This document shows, one piece after another, positions 1 to 10,469 of a DNA stretch of 64,000 bases. Source of the DNA: Alopecurus myosuroides (Eukaryota > Streptophyta > Magnoliopsida > Poales > Poaceae); contig CM054057.1 of NCBI GenBank assembly GCA_028641055.1, forward strand, positions 727,914,484 to 727,978,483. The letters are read 5' to 3'. Made by a program: the position numbers and the translations under genes. The notes below the pieces were generated by a model. That model saw only the letters and a program-made list of their open reading frames with translations. It made no database searches and was not told the DNA's origin. Each line of letters starts with the position of its first letter. Positions within the stretch are counted from its first letter, which is position 1.

Positions 1-442
1 CCAAGCAGCTCGAGGGGAAGCTCCACGGCCGTTCTTGACGACCTCCGCCATGAACACTTTTGGCCGTCGACCTCGTGGCACGACGAGACCTGGAGAACGC
101 CACGGCCAGTATTTACGACCTCCGCCATGAACGTTGCTCGCCGTCGACCTGTAGCGACGCCGGCTGTCCCGAATTTTTTTTAGATGACAAACAGTCTTTG
201 CCGTGTGTAAATTTACAACAGTGGGTCCCATTTGTAAGGTGCATGCTGTCACCGTCCGTCGGTCGTCATCAAGTAATAGTGGACTCCACCCAGCAGCGTT
301 GCCGTGTGCGCGACATTAGCCACACGGCAAAGAGAACGTTACCGTGCAAAGGGCTGCCGTGTGCGCTTTGCCGTGTGCGACACACGGCAAAGACATTACC
401 GTGTGTTTTCGGCACACGGCAAAGAAGCGCTCTCCCGTAGTG
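1..442. mobile_element. CACTA (En/Spm) transposon, one terminal fragment
   Basis: The segment ends in TCTCCCGTAGTG, the reverse complement of CACTACGGGAGA, which is the hallmark terminus of CACTA DNA transposons. It is preceded by a cluster of CACACGGCAAAG motifs in both orientations, like the subterminal transposase-binding arrays of this superfamily. Only one end lies in the window; the body and other end are to the left, so the 3-bp target duplication cannot be tested. The open frame at 60-440 falls inside this array and is not considered a gene. Confidence 0.8.
196..424. repeat. CACTA subterminal repeat array
   Basis: The 12-mer CACACGGCAAAG occurs at 321-332, 381-392 and 413-424, and its reverse complement CTTTGCCGTGTG at 196-207 and 366-377. 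Shorter partial copies lie near 300-309, 340-350 and 354-363. Mixed-orientation short motifs close to a CACTA terminus are typical transposase-binding sites; binding itself is inferred. Confidence 0.75.
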
Positions 443-1837
443 TGTAGGGATGAGGAGGATTTTGCTACCATAAGGATTTTCCTAAATTGATTGAAGCAGA
501 GAATACAATTCACTGAAAAATCATAAGAGTAAACTTCGTTTAGAGATAGAGCAGAGCATATCCTTTCTGAACCTAGAGTCGAGCAGTGGCAGAGTCAGTC
601 GGTACTCGTCTAGCAGCTAATGTGGTCAGCTAGAAAGAGGAGGGGTTGTTGCATACCTGAGAGCTGAAACCACTGCTGCTCGATTAGCCAAGAAGAGGGC
701 TGTTATGTCGAGGCTGCGGCAGCTGGACTTTGGCCGGAGATGGAGAATCTTTGGCAGGCGGCGTCCCACAACCTGCATGATGCGGAGGAGCCTACCTCAG
801 AACAGAAATCTGGAAACGATATCCAGCAAAACGTGAATCGCTGCATGGCCTATGGCCCCGTATTGTTATTCGTTCACAATCTTTCCTTACACCTCTACGT
901 AACAGCATGTTCCTATAATCCTCTTAATTGACTCAAAGGAAGATGTGAGAAGCATACATGTATGGCAACCGAGGAAGTGCGCCTTGTCAATGCCTGCACG
1001 AACTTGACGACGGCGATGGCGAATACTCGGCCATCCCTCCTACAGTAGCACCATCCATAATTCCATCCACATGCATCATGCAAAATCCCAAATTGGATCT
1101 GATGGTATTTATTAATTAAATTAGAAGAAAAGACCAAACCTGCATCTTAGATATTGCTAGAGTTGCGTTGGTGCCGGGAAACCACTGCCATATCGCACGA
1201 ATTTCGTGTCTCAATCGTCACGATCTAATAATCGCTACTGAGTCTTAGGTCCGTCGTTTCATGTTTGGAGGCGGAGGCCGATCAAAAGGCAGCCAGCTTC
1301 GGACGACGTCAGGGTAGAACGGCGACGGCGAGACATGCCAAGCAGGGATCTGCTCTAATCGCATAGAAATAACTCCCATCTGAGTATATGACATGCATCA
1401 GCGCAAATCAAGGTGAATTAATAATCTAGTTGCCGGCAGCGTGCATGGTATCGTAAAAACAATTAAAGCTGCAATCTAGCATGCATCGGAGATCGACCGA
1501 TCTAATAATATACGTTTAAAGCATGCCCTTGTATATTTTATTGCTCTGATATTTTTTCTTACGGGGCAGTAGACTAACGTGTATACGCGAAACTCTTTTG
1601 TCCCTTAATCTAAATCGTAAAAGCAAAATCTTACGGTTAGTTTTAGGTGGTTTTCTAGGCTTAACGTGAAGTCTTTAACGGTGCCTCCAATTAGTAAATA
1701 TAAGATAAGATATAAGATTGAGTTTATATTTCAAAAAAAAAAAAATCGTATTGCAAACAAATCCAAGGATGTGGAGGCAGCCAGCGGTGCGTGTCACATG
1801 AGTTTGTTGGAGTAGATGTCCATAGATTCATTACCCT
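443..1837. other. Unassigned sequence, no gene recognised
   Basis: I find no convincing coding frame, RNA gene or complete transposon. Short frames at 740-931 (+) and 913-1137 (-) lack recognisable domains. A 13-base A run at 1733-1745 after AT-rich sequence could be the tail of an old retroposon, but no partner target duplication was found. Confidence 0.5.
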
Positions 1838-1852
1838 ATCAATATGACCTTG

Positions 1853-3460
1853 AGTGTGAAAGTTAATGATAAAATAGGGCCCTATTTTCCTAGCTGTAAA
1901 GGGGTGAGGCAAGGTGATCCTTTCTCTCCTTTCTTGTTTAACATGGCTGGAAACTGCTTGTCAAAAATGATTCAGAGGGCACAAATGAGTGGGAGGTAGG
2001 TGGGCCTAGCAAGCAACTTGGTGGACAGTGGCCTGGCAATATTACAGTATGCTGATGATACAATTTTGTTCATTGAAGATTGTGTCGAGATGGCTAGGGA
2101 TTTAAAGTTGATTCTGTATATTTTTAAGCCATGTCGGGTCTGAGAATTAATTTTGAGAAGAGTGAGCTATTGTTAATCCAAGATGATGAGGACAAATGTA
2201 ATTTTTATACTGAGCTTTTCAACTGCAAAAAAGGCTCATGGCCCATCAAATACCTTGATACTCCCATCAATTACAGGAGACCTACAGTTGCATAGATGGA
2301 TTTTGTGGAGGACAATATGAAAAAAAGTATGGGGGGTTGGATGGGGGGTACCATGTCAATTGGGGGGGGAGAGTTACCAAAATTGACTCCTGTCTATCAA
2401 GTATCGCAGTCTATCAAATGTCTCTCAGGTTGATGCATAAGACAAACCTGGCAAGGATGGAGAAAGTGACCTGGTGGGACAAACAAAAGGAAGTACCATT
2501 TAGTGAAATGGAAGCTGATCTGTAAACCAAGAAGCAAAGGAGGTTTAGGTATAAAAAACATGACCAAATTCAATCTTAGTCTTATCTACAAATGGTGGTG
2601 GAAACTGGAACATGATGAGGGGACCTGGCAAGATCTTATGAGAAGGAAATATTTGGGAGAGAGGCACATACACTCAGTGAAGAAAAAGTACTCAGACTCA
2701 GCTCTTTGGAGAGACATGTTGGCTATAAGAAACATTTACATATCTGGAAGAAAGATACAGGCATGGAATGGAAAAAGAACTAGTTTTTGGCTTGATGCAT
2801 GGTGTGGACATACTCTTTTTTAAAGTAAAATACCCAGATCTTTTTGATATTTGTAATGAGCAAGATATTTCAGTTGACAAAGCAGCAGGTAAAAGATGGC
2901 AGCTATCCTTTAGGAGATGGTTGACTGCAGATTTACAACTGAAGTGGAGGGATATTCAGAATAAACTAGCTGTGATGGCCCTGAATGGAGAGGACGATAA
3001 ACCAGTTTGGAAGTGGACGAAGAATGGTGTTTTTTCTGTAAAATCAATGTACAAAAACCTCTGCAGCAATGGGATGGATCGATCTTTCAGACACCTGTGG
3101 AAAGCAAAGATACCGCTGAAGATAAAAATATGGCTGTGGATAATTTGGCACAATGCGATTGCGTCAAAGGACAATATGTTGAGGAGAAATTGGGTGGGCA
3201 ATTCGAAATGTCAGTTTTTGATGAGGAGGAGACGATCCTTCACATGTTTTTCACCTGCCCTTTAGCCAAATTTGTCTGGAGCATCTTGGCAAAAGCGATT
3301 GGTGCAAGAGTTAGACCTGGATCCTTCTCGCAGGTTTTTTGGTTGTTTCCTAAACATGCCCGTGTCAGTAGACACATTCAGATCATTTGTGTGGCTGCTA
3401 TCTGCTAGGCTATCCGGAAGACGAGAAACAATGCGTGTTTCGAACAGAAGTTTTTAAACT
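1853..3460 (+). pseudogene. LINE ORF2 remnant: reverse transcriptase C-terminal half and zf-RVT
   Basis: This is the C-terminal part of a LINE ORF2 protein, which would nick-prime and copy its own RNA at the chromosome. Visible motifs are GVRQGDPFSPFLF near 1902-1940, the catalytic YADDT near 2048-2062, and the thumb-region signature PRSKGGLGIKNM near 2527-2562. A zinc-binding reverse-transcriptase domain (zf-RVT) with HMFFTCPLAKFVWS lies near 3240-3285. The frame is broken many times, with readable pieces at 2337-2525, 2503-2823, 2768-3265 and 3007-3408. The endonuclease and the N-terminal RT motifs are absent because the copy is 5'-truncated. It is certainly non-functional. Confidence 0.85.
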
Positions 3461-3867
3461 CACCTTTGGAACTAATTTGCTATATTTGTGTGTTTATAAA
3501 ATACTGGACAGGACTCCATAACTCGCAGGATAAAGACAAACTCAAAGAAGGGGCGGAGGCGCTGATGGTTGCTGCAATGGAGGTTGAGGGAAGCGCCAGA
3601 ATAAATAACACTGGGGCGCAACTGCAGGGTGGCCTGATGAAGATCACGACGAGGATGAAGGAGACAATGATGATGAGGGGGATCACATCCGACAAATGCG
3701 CAAGATGATGCCGCAAACTGATGCGTGCCATTTGTCTGGATGGGAGGTGTTGACCTGGAGGTTTTTGCAGTTAGAAAGACAGCTTATCTTGGCTAGTTGT
3801 GCCGTTCTGATTAGCTTGCCAGTTCGGGCTAATAGTGGAGGATCTAGATGGCTCACCGTTTTGTATA

Positions 3868-4002
3868 TAACAAACGTGGTAAAGTAGGTTTAGGGTAAGG
3901 TAGTGCCTTGCCTATGCGGCTGGCCTCTCTCTCAATATATATGGGGTACAATATACAGTTATATACGTATACAACTCTGTCTCCTATACATACAGTTTAT
4001 CA
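3868..4002 (-). repeat. Copia 3' LTR (135 bp)
   Basis: Second LTR, 133 of 135 bases identical to 8602-8736 and flanked outward by the target duplication GTATA. Confidence 0.9.
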
Positions 4003-7000
4003 CCCTCCCTCAATCTCAACCAAGCTATGAAGGTTGAGATTGCGCCTACATGACTGAAATAATGGCAGTGGTAGAGGCTTGGTGAATATATCAGCTAATT
4101 GATCCTTGGAGGAGATAAACTTTATCTGGAGTTGTTTCTGCGCAAGCCTTTCTCGCACAAAGTGATAATCCACCTCAATGTGTTTTGTACGAGCATGGAA
4201 TACAGGGTTGGAAGATAAATATGTAGCTCCAATATTTTCACACCATAAGATAGGTGGGCGACTATGAGATACACCAAGTTCTTCCAGAAGTGCCTGTACC
4301 CAAATCAACTCTGCAGTGGCATTAGCAAGTGCTTTATACTCAGACTCCGTACTTGAACGAGACACAGTAGCCTGCTTCCTAGCACTCCAAGTAATGAGAT
4401 TACCACCATAGAAGATAGCATAGCCCCCGGTTGATCGCCGATCATCAGCATTACCGGCCCAATCAGCATCAGAGAAAGCTGATAGGAGATCAGGAGACAC
4501 GGTAGGACGTCTCAAACATAAGCCATCAGCCAAAGTCCCCTGAACATAGCGAAGAATACGCTTAACCGCTGACCAGTGAGTACTCCGAGGGGAATGAAGA
4601 TACTGACACACCTTGTTTACAGCAAACGAGAGATCAGGTCGTGTCATAGTAAGATACTGCAGACCACCAACTATACTACGATATCTGGTAGACTCCGCAG
4701 CCTAAAGAGGGGTACCATCAGCGGAAGACAACTTCTCAGTGGAGGTCATCGGAGTAGGAGATGGACCACACTTCATAAGACCAGCACGCCTGAGTAACTC
4801 AGAGGCATACTTGCGCTGAGTCAGTAGAAGGCAGCCATCCGAAGACCTAACCTCAATGCCAAGAAAATAGTGAAGTTGTCCGAGGTCCTTGAGAGCAAAG
4901 GAACTCTGCAGCTGATGAATAAGGCGATCAATAGCAGAATTGGATGAGCTGACCACAATAATATCATCCACGTAGACCAACAGGTAGAGAGTAATATCAG
5001 AACGACGCAGAATGAATAAGGAGGTATCGACTGTAGAACTTGTAAAACCAAGACCACCAAGAACCGAGCTCAGACGTGCATGCCAAGCACGAGGAGCCTG
5101 CTTTAGTCCATATAGAGCCTTATCAAGGCGACATATAGGCATGGTGGCATCTTCAAACCCAGGAGGTTGACGCATATATACCTCTTCATCGAGAACTCCA
5201 TGCAAGAAAGCATTCTGGATATCCAATTGACGAAGATGCCATCCATGAGTGAGAGCCATGGATAGAAGCAAGCGAATGGTAGTGGGATTGACGACGGGAC
5301 TGAACGTATCTTCGTAATCAAGTCCATAACGTTGTTTGAACCCCTTAGCAACAAGACGCGCTTTGTAGCGTTCAATAGATCCATCTGATTTTTGCTTTAC
5401 TTTGAACACCCATTTTGAGTCAATAATATTTATTCCGGAGACTGGAGGAACTAGGCGCCATGTCTTGTTGGCTTGAAGAGCACAGAACTCCACCTCCATA
5501 GCATCGCGCCAGTGAGGACATGACATAGCTTCACGGTGATCACGAGGCTCTGTCAAGGAAAGATCAACATTATGTGCAGCCCGAAATACAGACCAAGCAA
5601 ATTTTTCATCACGTTGCTTTGGATGTCGTATACCACGCTGTAAACGTGTGGTAACTCCACGTTGTATTGCAGTCGGAGCTGGTGCGGTAGGAGCTGGCGC
5701 GGTAGGAGCACCAGAGGCGATGTCAGCAGGGCTGGCCGTAGCTGGGTCAGCCATAGATGGGCCACTCGTGGCTGTAGCTGGGTCGGCCATAGACGGGCCA
5801 CGAGAAGCTGGGTCGGCCATAGACGGGCCACGAGAACGCGCGGGCGTGACAAATCCATCTGTGCCCCCGACCAGCGATTGATCAGCATGGGGGTGTAGCA
5901 CAGGCGCATGCAGATCGACGTCAGGGCTGAATTCGTCATCCCCACCTGTAACAATATCATCAAGTTGCTCCAGTTGAGAACCGCGATGTCGTCCTGCACC
6001 ATGGTTAGCTAGCAACAGAGGAGTATATGCAGCATCATCAAATTGGTCAGGGCGAATAGGAAGTGTGGAAGAATTTTGTGGAGTAGTATTTGCGGGTAAT
6101 TGTGAAAAAGGAAACACGTTCTCATCGAAAATGACATCACGAGAGATATACATGCGATTTGTAGGAACATGAAGGCATTTATAACCTTTGTGGAGAGAAC
6201 TATAACCGAGGAAGACACATTTTTTAGAGCGGAATTCTAGTTTGTGTTTGTTGTAAGGGCGGAGATGAGGCCAACATGCACACCCAAAAACCTTGAAAAA
6301 GGTATAATCAGGTATTTCTCCCAAAAGGCGTTCAATGGGAGTTTGCATATTAATAACACGACTAGGAAGTCTGTTTATAAGAAAGCATGCAGTGGAGAAA
6401 GCATCACTCCAAAACTGAAAAGGAACCGAAGCATGTGCAAGCAGAGTTAGACCGGTTTCCACTATGTTTCTATGTTTCCGCTCAACAGTGCCATTTTGTT
6501 GATGTGTATGGGGACAAGATACGCGATGGGAGATACCAATATCCTGGAAAAATTTATGCAGCCTATGGTACTCACCTCCCCAGTCGGTTTGTACGTGTAA
6601 GATTTTTCTATTTAATAGGCGCTCAACATGTTGTTGAAACTGGAGGAATATGTGGAACACATCAGATTTACGTTTGAGAAGATAAAGCCAGGTAAACCGG
6701 CTGTAAGCATCAACAAAGCTAACATAATATTCATGCCCACTAACAGAAGTTTGGGCACGACCCCAAACATCAGAATAAATGATCTCAAGTGGAGATGTAG
6801 TAACACGAGTAGAAAGAGAGAATGGCAACTGGTGACTTTTGCCTTGCTGACAAGCATCACAAATTACATCTTTATTGGCTGACTCAGAAGGAAGTTCATG
6901 ACGATGCAAAATATGCTGGACAATCGGGGTAGCTGGATGACCTAAACGTGAGTGCCACCTCGAACGAGACATCTTGACACTGCTGAACACATGCTTGGAG

Positions 7001-8511
7001 GTAGACGACACATCAAGATTATAGAGACCTCCACGACATCCCCCTGTAAGAAGAACCTCCCTCGTACGTCGATCCTTAACAAAGAAATACGAAGGGTGAA
7101 ATTCGAAGAAAACATTATTATCTTGGGAGAATTTTTTAACTGACAAGAGATTACGGGTAACAGATGGTACATGGAGAACATTGTTTAGATGTAGTGGATG
7201 TAAGGGTGTAGGAAGTGTGGATTGACCAACGTGAGTAATGCGCATACCTGCTCCATTTGCCGTATGAACATGGTCCTTGCCATGGTATTGTTCCTTCACA
7301 TGAAGCTTGTTGAGCTCGTTGGTGAGATGATCCATCGCGCCCGTGTCAGCATACCAGCTAGGATCTACGGGATATGAGGATGTAGACCCGTGAGTTCCAT
7401 AAGTGGTCACCGAGAAAGCGGCAATCTGTTTCTCCATGTTGCGTCCATCATTCCCCGCACCTAGATAGTTGCGGTCGTACATCTTGAAGCAGCAAGAGGC
7501 AACATGGCCTACTTTCACACAGATTTGGCACGTTGGACGATTACTACCACCAGTAGGCGCTCCTTGGTCATTGAAACGGCCAGAGCTAGGAGGTGGTGAG
7601 GTGTAGGATTCAGACTTCGGATACGGGGATTTTCCTTGCTTCCGAGAGTCATTGAGAAGATGATTTTGCTGGTACTGTTGCTGCTTTCCGCCCTGCGAGG
7701 AAGACCTGGACCCATAGTTTGCGGACATGTGCATATCAGTGCGAACATCCGCCTTCCTTGCTGACATTCGCTGCTCTGTGTGTAGCATTTGTGCGTATAC
7801 GTCCTTTATCGGCATGGGATCAGTGAGTGCACGAGCGGAAACAATCTGAACTAGGGCATCATAATCTTCGTCCAGTCCGTTCATGAGGTAGCCTGTGAAC
7901 TCCGCCGGCCTGAGAGGCTGTCCAATGGACATAAGAGTATCTGCAAGGGCCTTCACTTTGTTGAAGTAAACTGCAACGGTGTCGTCAAGCTTCTTGCATT
8001 GGTGCAGGGCATCACGAAGATGCATCGCACGAGCAGTCGACTGAGAAGAAAAACTGGCTTCGAGAGTGCTCCAGGCATCATGTGCGGATGAGGCAAACAA
8101 GATAGTTCCCTGAACTTCTTCAGTGGACGTGGAATGGATCGCTGACATGAGTGCAGCGTCCTGTTGGTGCCAGGCTGTAAACTCCGGGTTGTATATCACC
8201 GGCGGCGCCTTGGCATCCGTGGCCAACGCTGGATTGGGGACAGTTTCCGGTGGGCATGGAAACGATCCATCAACAAAGCCAGTCAGGAGATGGCTACGGA
8301 GGATGTTGGAGACCTGTGACTTCCAGTAGAGGTAGTTGTTGGGACTTAAGCGGATGGTGATCATCGGAGCGAAGTTGAACGGCCCCGACGATGATCCACC
8401 GCCACCCGACGACGAGGAAGACCCGCTGAAGTTGAGGGAGAGATTGGGAAGTCTCGACGTGCTCGACTTGGAGCCGACGGACTCCGAGGACAACGACGAG
8501 GAGGTTGCCAT
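4000..8511 (-). pseudogene. gag-pol: Copia gag-pol polyprotein with one in-frame amber stop
   Basis: A single minus-strand frame of about 1,503 codons starts at ATG 8511 and is broken only by one TAG at about 4701. Domains in order: gag with a CCHC knuckle [14 protein letters not shown] (residue ~328); aspartic protease DTGA (~388); integrase zinc finger ending CDACQQGK (~549) and catalytic region around TDWGGEY (~641); reverse transcriptase with the active-site YVDD (~1178). Past the stop comes RNase H with [16 protein letters not shown] (~1345) and a C-terminal [14 protein letters not shown]. The stop falls between RT and RNase H at residue ~1270, in the same frame on both sides, so one base change explains it. 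The protein would otherwise provide capsid, processing, integration and reverse transcription. As it stands it would lack RNase H and so be incompetent alone. Confidence 0.93.
4003..4020 (-). promoter_or_regulatory. Copia polypurine tract
   Basis: Minus strand GTTGAGATTGAGGGAGGG immediately precedes the 3' LTR, the expected plus-strand primer for reverse transcription. Confidence 0.8.
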
Positions 8512-8589
8512 TGATGCAGCGGAAGAGATCCCTCAGGGCGGCTTTGGGTGATCGGCGATATGCGATCAAGGGTAGCGCCGCCGCAACGA

Positions 8590-8601
8590 GCTCTGATACC
8601 A
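8590..8601 (-). promoter_or_regulatory. Copia primer-binding site (initiator tRNA-Met)
   Basis: Minus strand reads TGGTATCAGAGC directly after the 5' LTR, the usual plant copia primer site complementary to the 3' end of initiator methionine tRNA. Confidence 0.9.
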
Positions 8602-8736
8602 TAACAAACGTGGTAAAGTGGGTTTAGGGTAAGGTAGTGCCTTTCCTATGCGGCTGGCCTCTCTCTCAATATATATGGGGTACAATATACAGTTATATAC
8701 GTATACAACTCTGTCTCCTATACATACAGTTTATCA
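8602..8736 (-). repeat. Copia 5' LTR (135 bp)
   Basis: Begins TGATAAACTG on the minus strand and ends GTTTGTTA next to the primer-binding site. It matches 3868-4002 except at two bases. The 3' terminus is TA instead of the canonical CA. Confidence 0.9.
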
Positions 8737-8741
8737 GTATA

Positions 8742-8897
8742 TATACTTGGCTGTAGTGGCAACACTAGCGTTGTGCGGTGTGCGCATTGGTGGTTTTTCG
8801 TTTTTACGTTTGAACCTGAACGTTGGTGGTTTCTGTTATCTGAAGATAATGGAAAATCGGTGTCCCTCGTGAGAGGGGTATCGCTGTTAAAAAAAAA
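8742..8897 (+). other. LINE 3' UTR end and poly(A) tail, displaced by copia insertion
   Basis: Sequence resuming after the copia target duplication ends in an A run at 8889-8898, as expected for a LINE 3' end generated by target-primed reverse transcription. It joins conceptually to the sequence ending at 3862. No coding sequence is present. Confidence 0.6.
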
Positions 8898-8912
8898 ATC
8901 AATATGAGCTTG

Positions 8913-9247
8913 GAGTTTTCCTTGGTTCGATCGTGGTGTAACGATACAGGATGATCGAGGGGAATCTGCATGTAGATCACCACCTGTGTTTTTTTTTGTG
9001 CGTGTGAGTAGTGAGCGCACCATCAATATATCTTGAGTTTACTTCATGAATCGTGGTACACGATTAATCTTGTAGGAGGAGAAATGTCCAAAAGAAAGTA
9101 CCGATTAGTACTCGTCCAAACGAGAGAATGCAACCAGAACTCAATCGACGGATGTACAAAATCCCGGTCCAGCTCCTGCAGGTGTGCCGCATGTGGGTTG
9201 CGGCGCCGGCGGCCTTCCTTTTTTCCTTTCCCCATGCGACGTCGTGA
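8913..9247. other. Unassigned sequence between LINE and Mutator-like element
   Basis: No coding frame with recognisable features and no repeat boundary was found. It serves as the flank into which the Mutator-like element inserted. Confidence 0.5.
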
Positions 9248-9256
9248 CCACCGATC

Positions 9257-9861
9257 GTGAAAATTAACAAAAATAACCTTGAAATTAATCTTCAGCACAA
9301 AATAAACCTATTTGTAATCTATTTCAAAAAATAACCCTTTTGTGTGGCGCCCGCAACTGGGGTGCCACGTTATGCAGTGTGACTCCCTACATGGAGGTGC
9401 CACACTTTCGTCCAGCGTGGCAGCGTGGGACCCGCGCTTGTAAGTGTGGAGCCGGCTACCGAGGAGTTACACTCTGAAGCGTGACTCCGTTATACAGGGT
9501 GCCACACCCTGGGAGTGAAACCGCTCCGTTTGGTTGCTCCCGGGTAGAAAGTTTTTAAGCGTGACACCCCAGTCTAGGGTGCCACACCCTGAAGTGTGGC
9601 TCCATTGCTCAGGGTGCCACACGGTGAAATTGTAACCGTTTTGCCGTTGCGAGTGAAACAATCTCAGAAGAACTAAAATTCAGAGTGTAGTAATTCAGTA
9701 AAAAGAATATCATAGGAATACAATTCACAACATTAGATTGCATGGTTCGCATAAATCTCAAAGTTCACGACATTACAGAGTTCGCAATAATGGCACAAAT
9801 TTAAAGTCATTACAAAGTTCGCAACAATGTCACAAATAAAAAGTTATGACAAAGTTCAAGC
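9257..9861 (+). repeat. Mutator-like left terminal inverted repeat
   Basis: About 605 bp, pairing with 10464-11031 down to the innermost match GACAAAGTTCAAGC. The outer 400 bases are packed with GTGCCACAC / GTGTGGCAC modules such as AGGGTGCCACACCCTG, each itself close to palindromic. The inner part contains the ATG at 9846 of the element's ORF. Confidence 0.85.
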
Positions 9862-10469
9862 ACATGAATGAGATTGACACTCCCAAGGAGGATCCACTCA
9901 AGTGTTGGTGCCAAGACATTTGCAAGGCCAAGCAATCCGATGATTGGGATGACACAAGAGGAAGAAAGTTTTGGTTGTCTCCCAACTATGCTTGGGACAA
10001 GGAAAAACGGAAATCTACCTATGACCGTCTCAAGGTATGTATCCTTTGCATCCATGGTTGCCCGGGAGATTTTTGTAGATGGTTAATGATTATTGTCTCT
10101 TTGTAGTCATCACCGCCCCTTTGCAGCTACTTCGAATGGATAGACCTATTTCAATGTAGCTACTACAAGAATAAGGTCGATAGGAACGAGGAAAGGATAA
10201 AACACCGTTTGGAGGAGCACCGCCTAGACGAAGAGAGGAAAAAGAAGATAAATGAACGTATGGAGAAGGAACATTTGGAGAAAGAGAAGAAGAAGCGTGA
10301 AGATAAGAGGGCTCGTGAGGAGGAGCGGGGAAGAAAGCGTGAGCTAGCTCGCCGTGCGCAAGAGAAGGATGAAGCGGGCAACCGAAGGGCAAGTATCTAC
10401 GTTGGACTGAATAGAGTCTCTAACATTGATGTCGTCATGGACATTGGCTATCTCGTGAACTTCGCTTGA
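9846..10469 (+). CDS. Spliced ORF: GRF zinc-finger-like domain plus charged helix (183 aa), carried by the Mutator-like element
   Basis: Exon 1 is 9846-10034 and exon 2 is 10107-10469, separated by a 72-bp GTATGT...TTGTAG intron in phase 0; the frame is open across the joint. Residues 19-76 resemble a plant GRF-type zinc finger: KCWC (Cys20, Cys22), DDTRGRKFWLSPNYAWD, then after the splice SSPPLCSYFEWIDLF (Cys69). The third expected cysteine is serine (Ser45), so metal binding may be impaired. Residues ~85-160 are a Lys/Glu/Arg-rich helix likely to be a coiled coil. ATG 9846 is the first in frame; ATG 9864 (MNEID) is an alternative. The start lies in the left TIR and the stop in the right TIR. 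GRF fingers bind single-stranded nucleic acid in known proteins. Here the gene could be captured host sequence or a family cargo; its expression is unknown. Confidence 0.6.

Larger units (their letters stand above)
3868..8736 (-). mobile_element. Ty1/copia LTR retrotransposon, near-intact, short LTRs (Ale/Retrofit-like)
   Basis: A 4,869-bp element bounded by two 135-bp LTRs that differ at two positions, and by an exact 5-bp target duplication GTATA (3863-3867 and 8737-8741). On the minus strand the order is LTR, primer-binding site, one gag-pol frame (gag, protease, integrase, RT, RNase H), polypurine tract, LTR. Integrase before RT defines Ty1/copia. The very short LTRs and the gag N-terminal region around YLYWKSQV suggest the Ale/Retrofit lineage, which is an inference. 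Two differences in 135 bases imply a young insertion. It lies in the 3' UTR of an older LINE. Confidence 0.93.
1853..8897 (+). mobile_element. L1-type LINE, 5'-truncated, interrupted by a copia element
   Basis: Decayed non-LTR reverse transcriptase coding sequence runs from 1853 to about 3460. It is followed by a 3' UTR up to 3862 that resumes at 8742 and ends in an A run at 8889-8898. The intervening 3868-8736 is a later copia insertion. The short direct repeat ATCAATATGA(C/G)CTTG at 1838-1852 and 8898-8912 (one mismatch) brackets the whole and fits a target-site duplication, which would place the 5' truncation inside the RT domain. The family is a plant L1-like clade; the duplication is inferred by eye. 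Confidence 0.7.

Noticed and set aside
60..440. 126-codon open frame at the left edge
   Set aside because: It runs through the CACTA subterminal motif array; its sequence is the translation of CACACGGCAAAG repeats.
1733..1745. A run as the end of a SINE
   Set aside because: No promoter boxes or flanking duplication could be matched.
3480..3731. Minus-strand hydrophobic frame
   Set aside because: Antisense of the LINE 3' region; no independent support.
5553..6002. Minus-strand frames and plus-strand frames overlapping the copia polyprotein
   Set aside because: Shadows of the gag-pol frame; low-complexity Ser/Pro/Ala linker region produces them.
8590..8601. tRNA-like matches (TGGTATCAGAGC and TGGCGCCGTTGCCGGGGA)
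   Set aside because: These are primer-binding sites next to LTRs; no cloverleaf is present.
10090..10392. Ser/Phe-rich minus-strand frames
   Set aside because: Antisense of the Lys/Glu-rich helix of the Mutator-like ORF.
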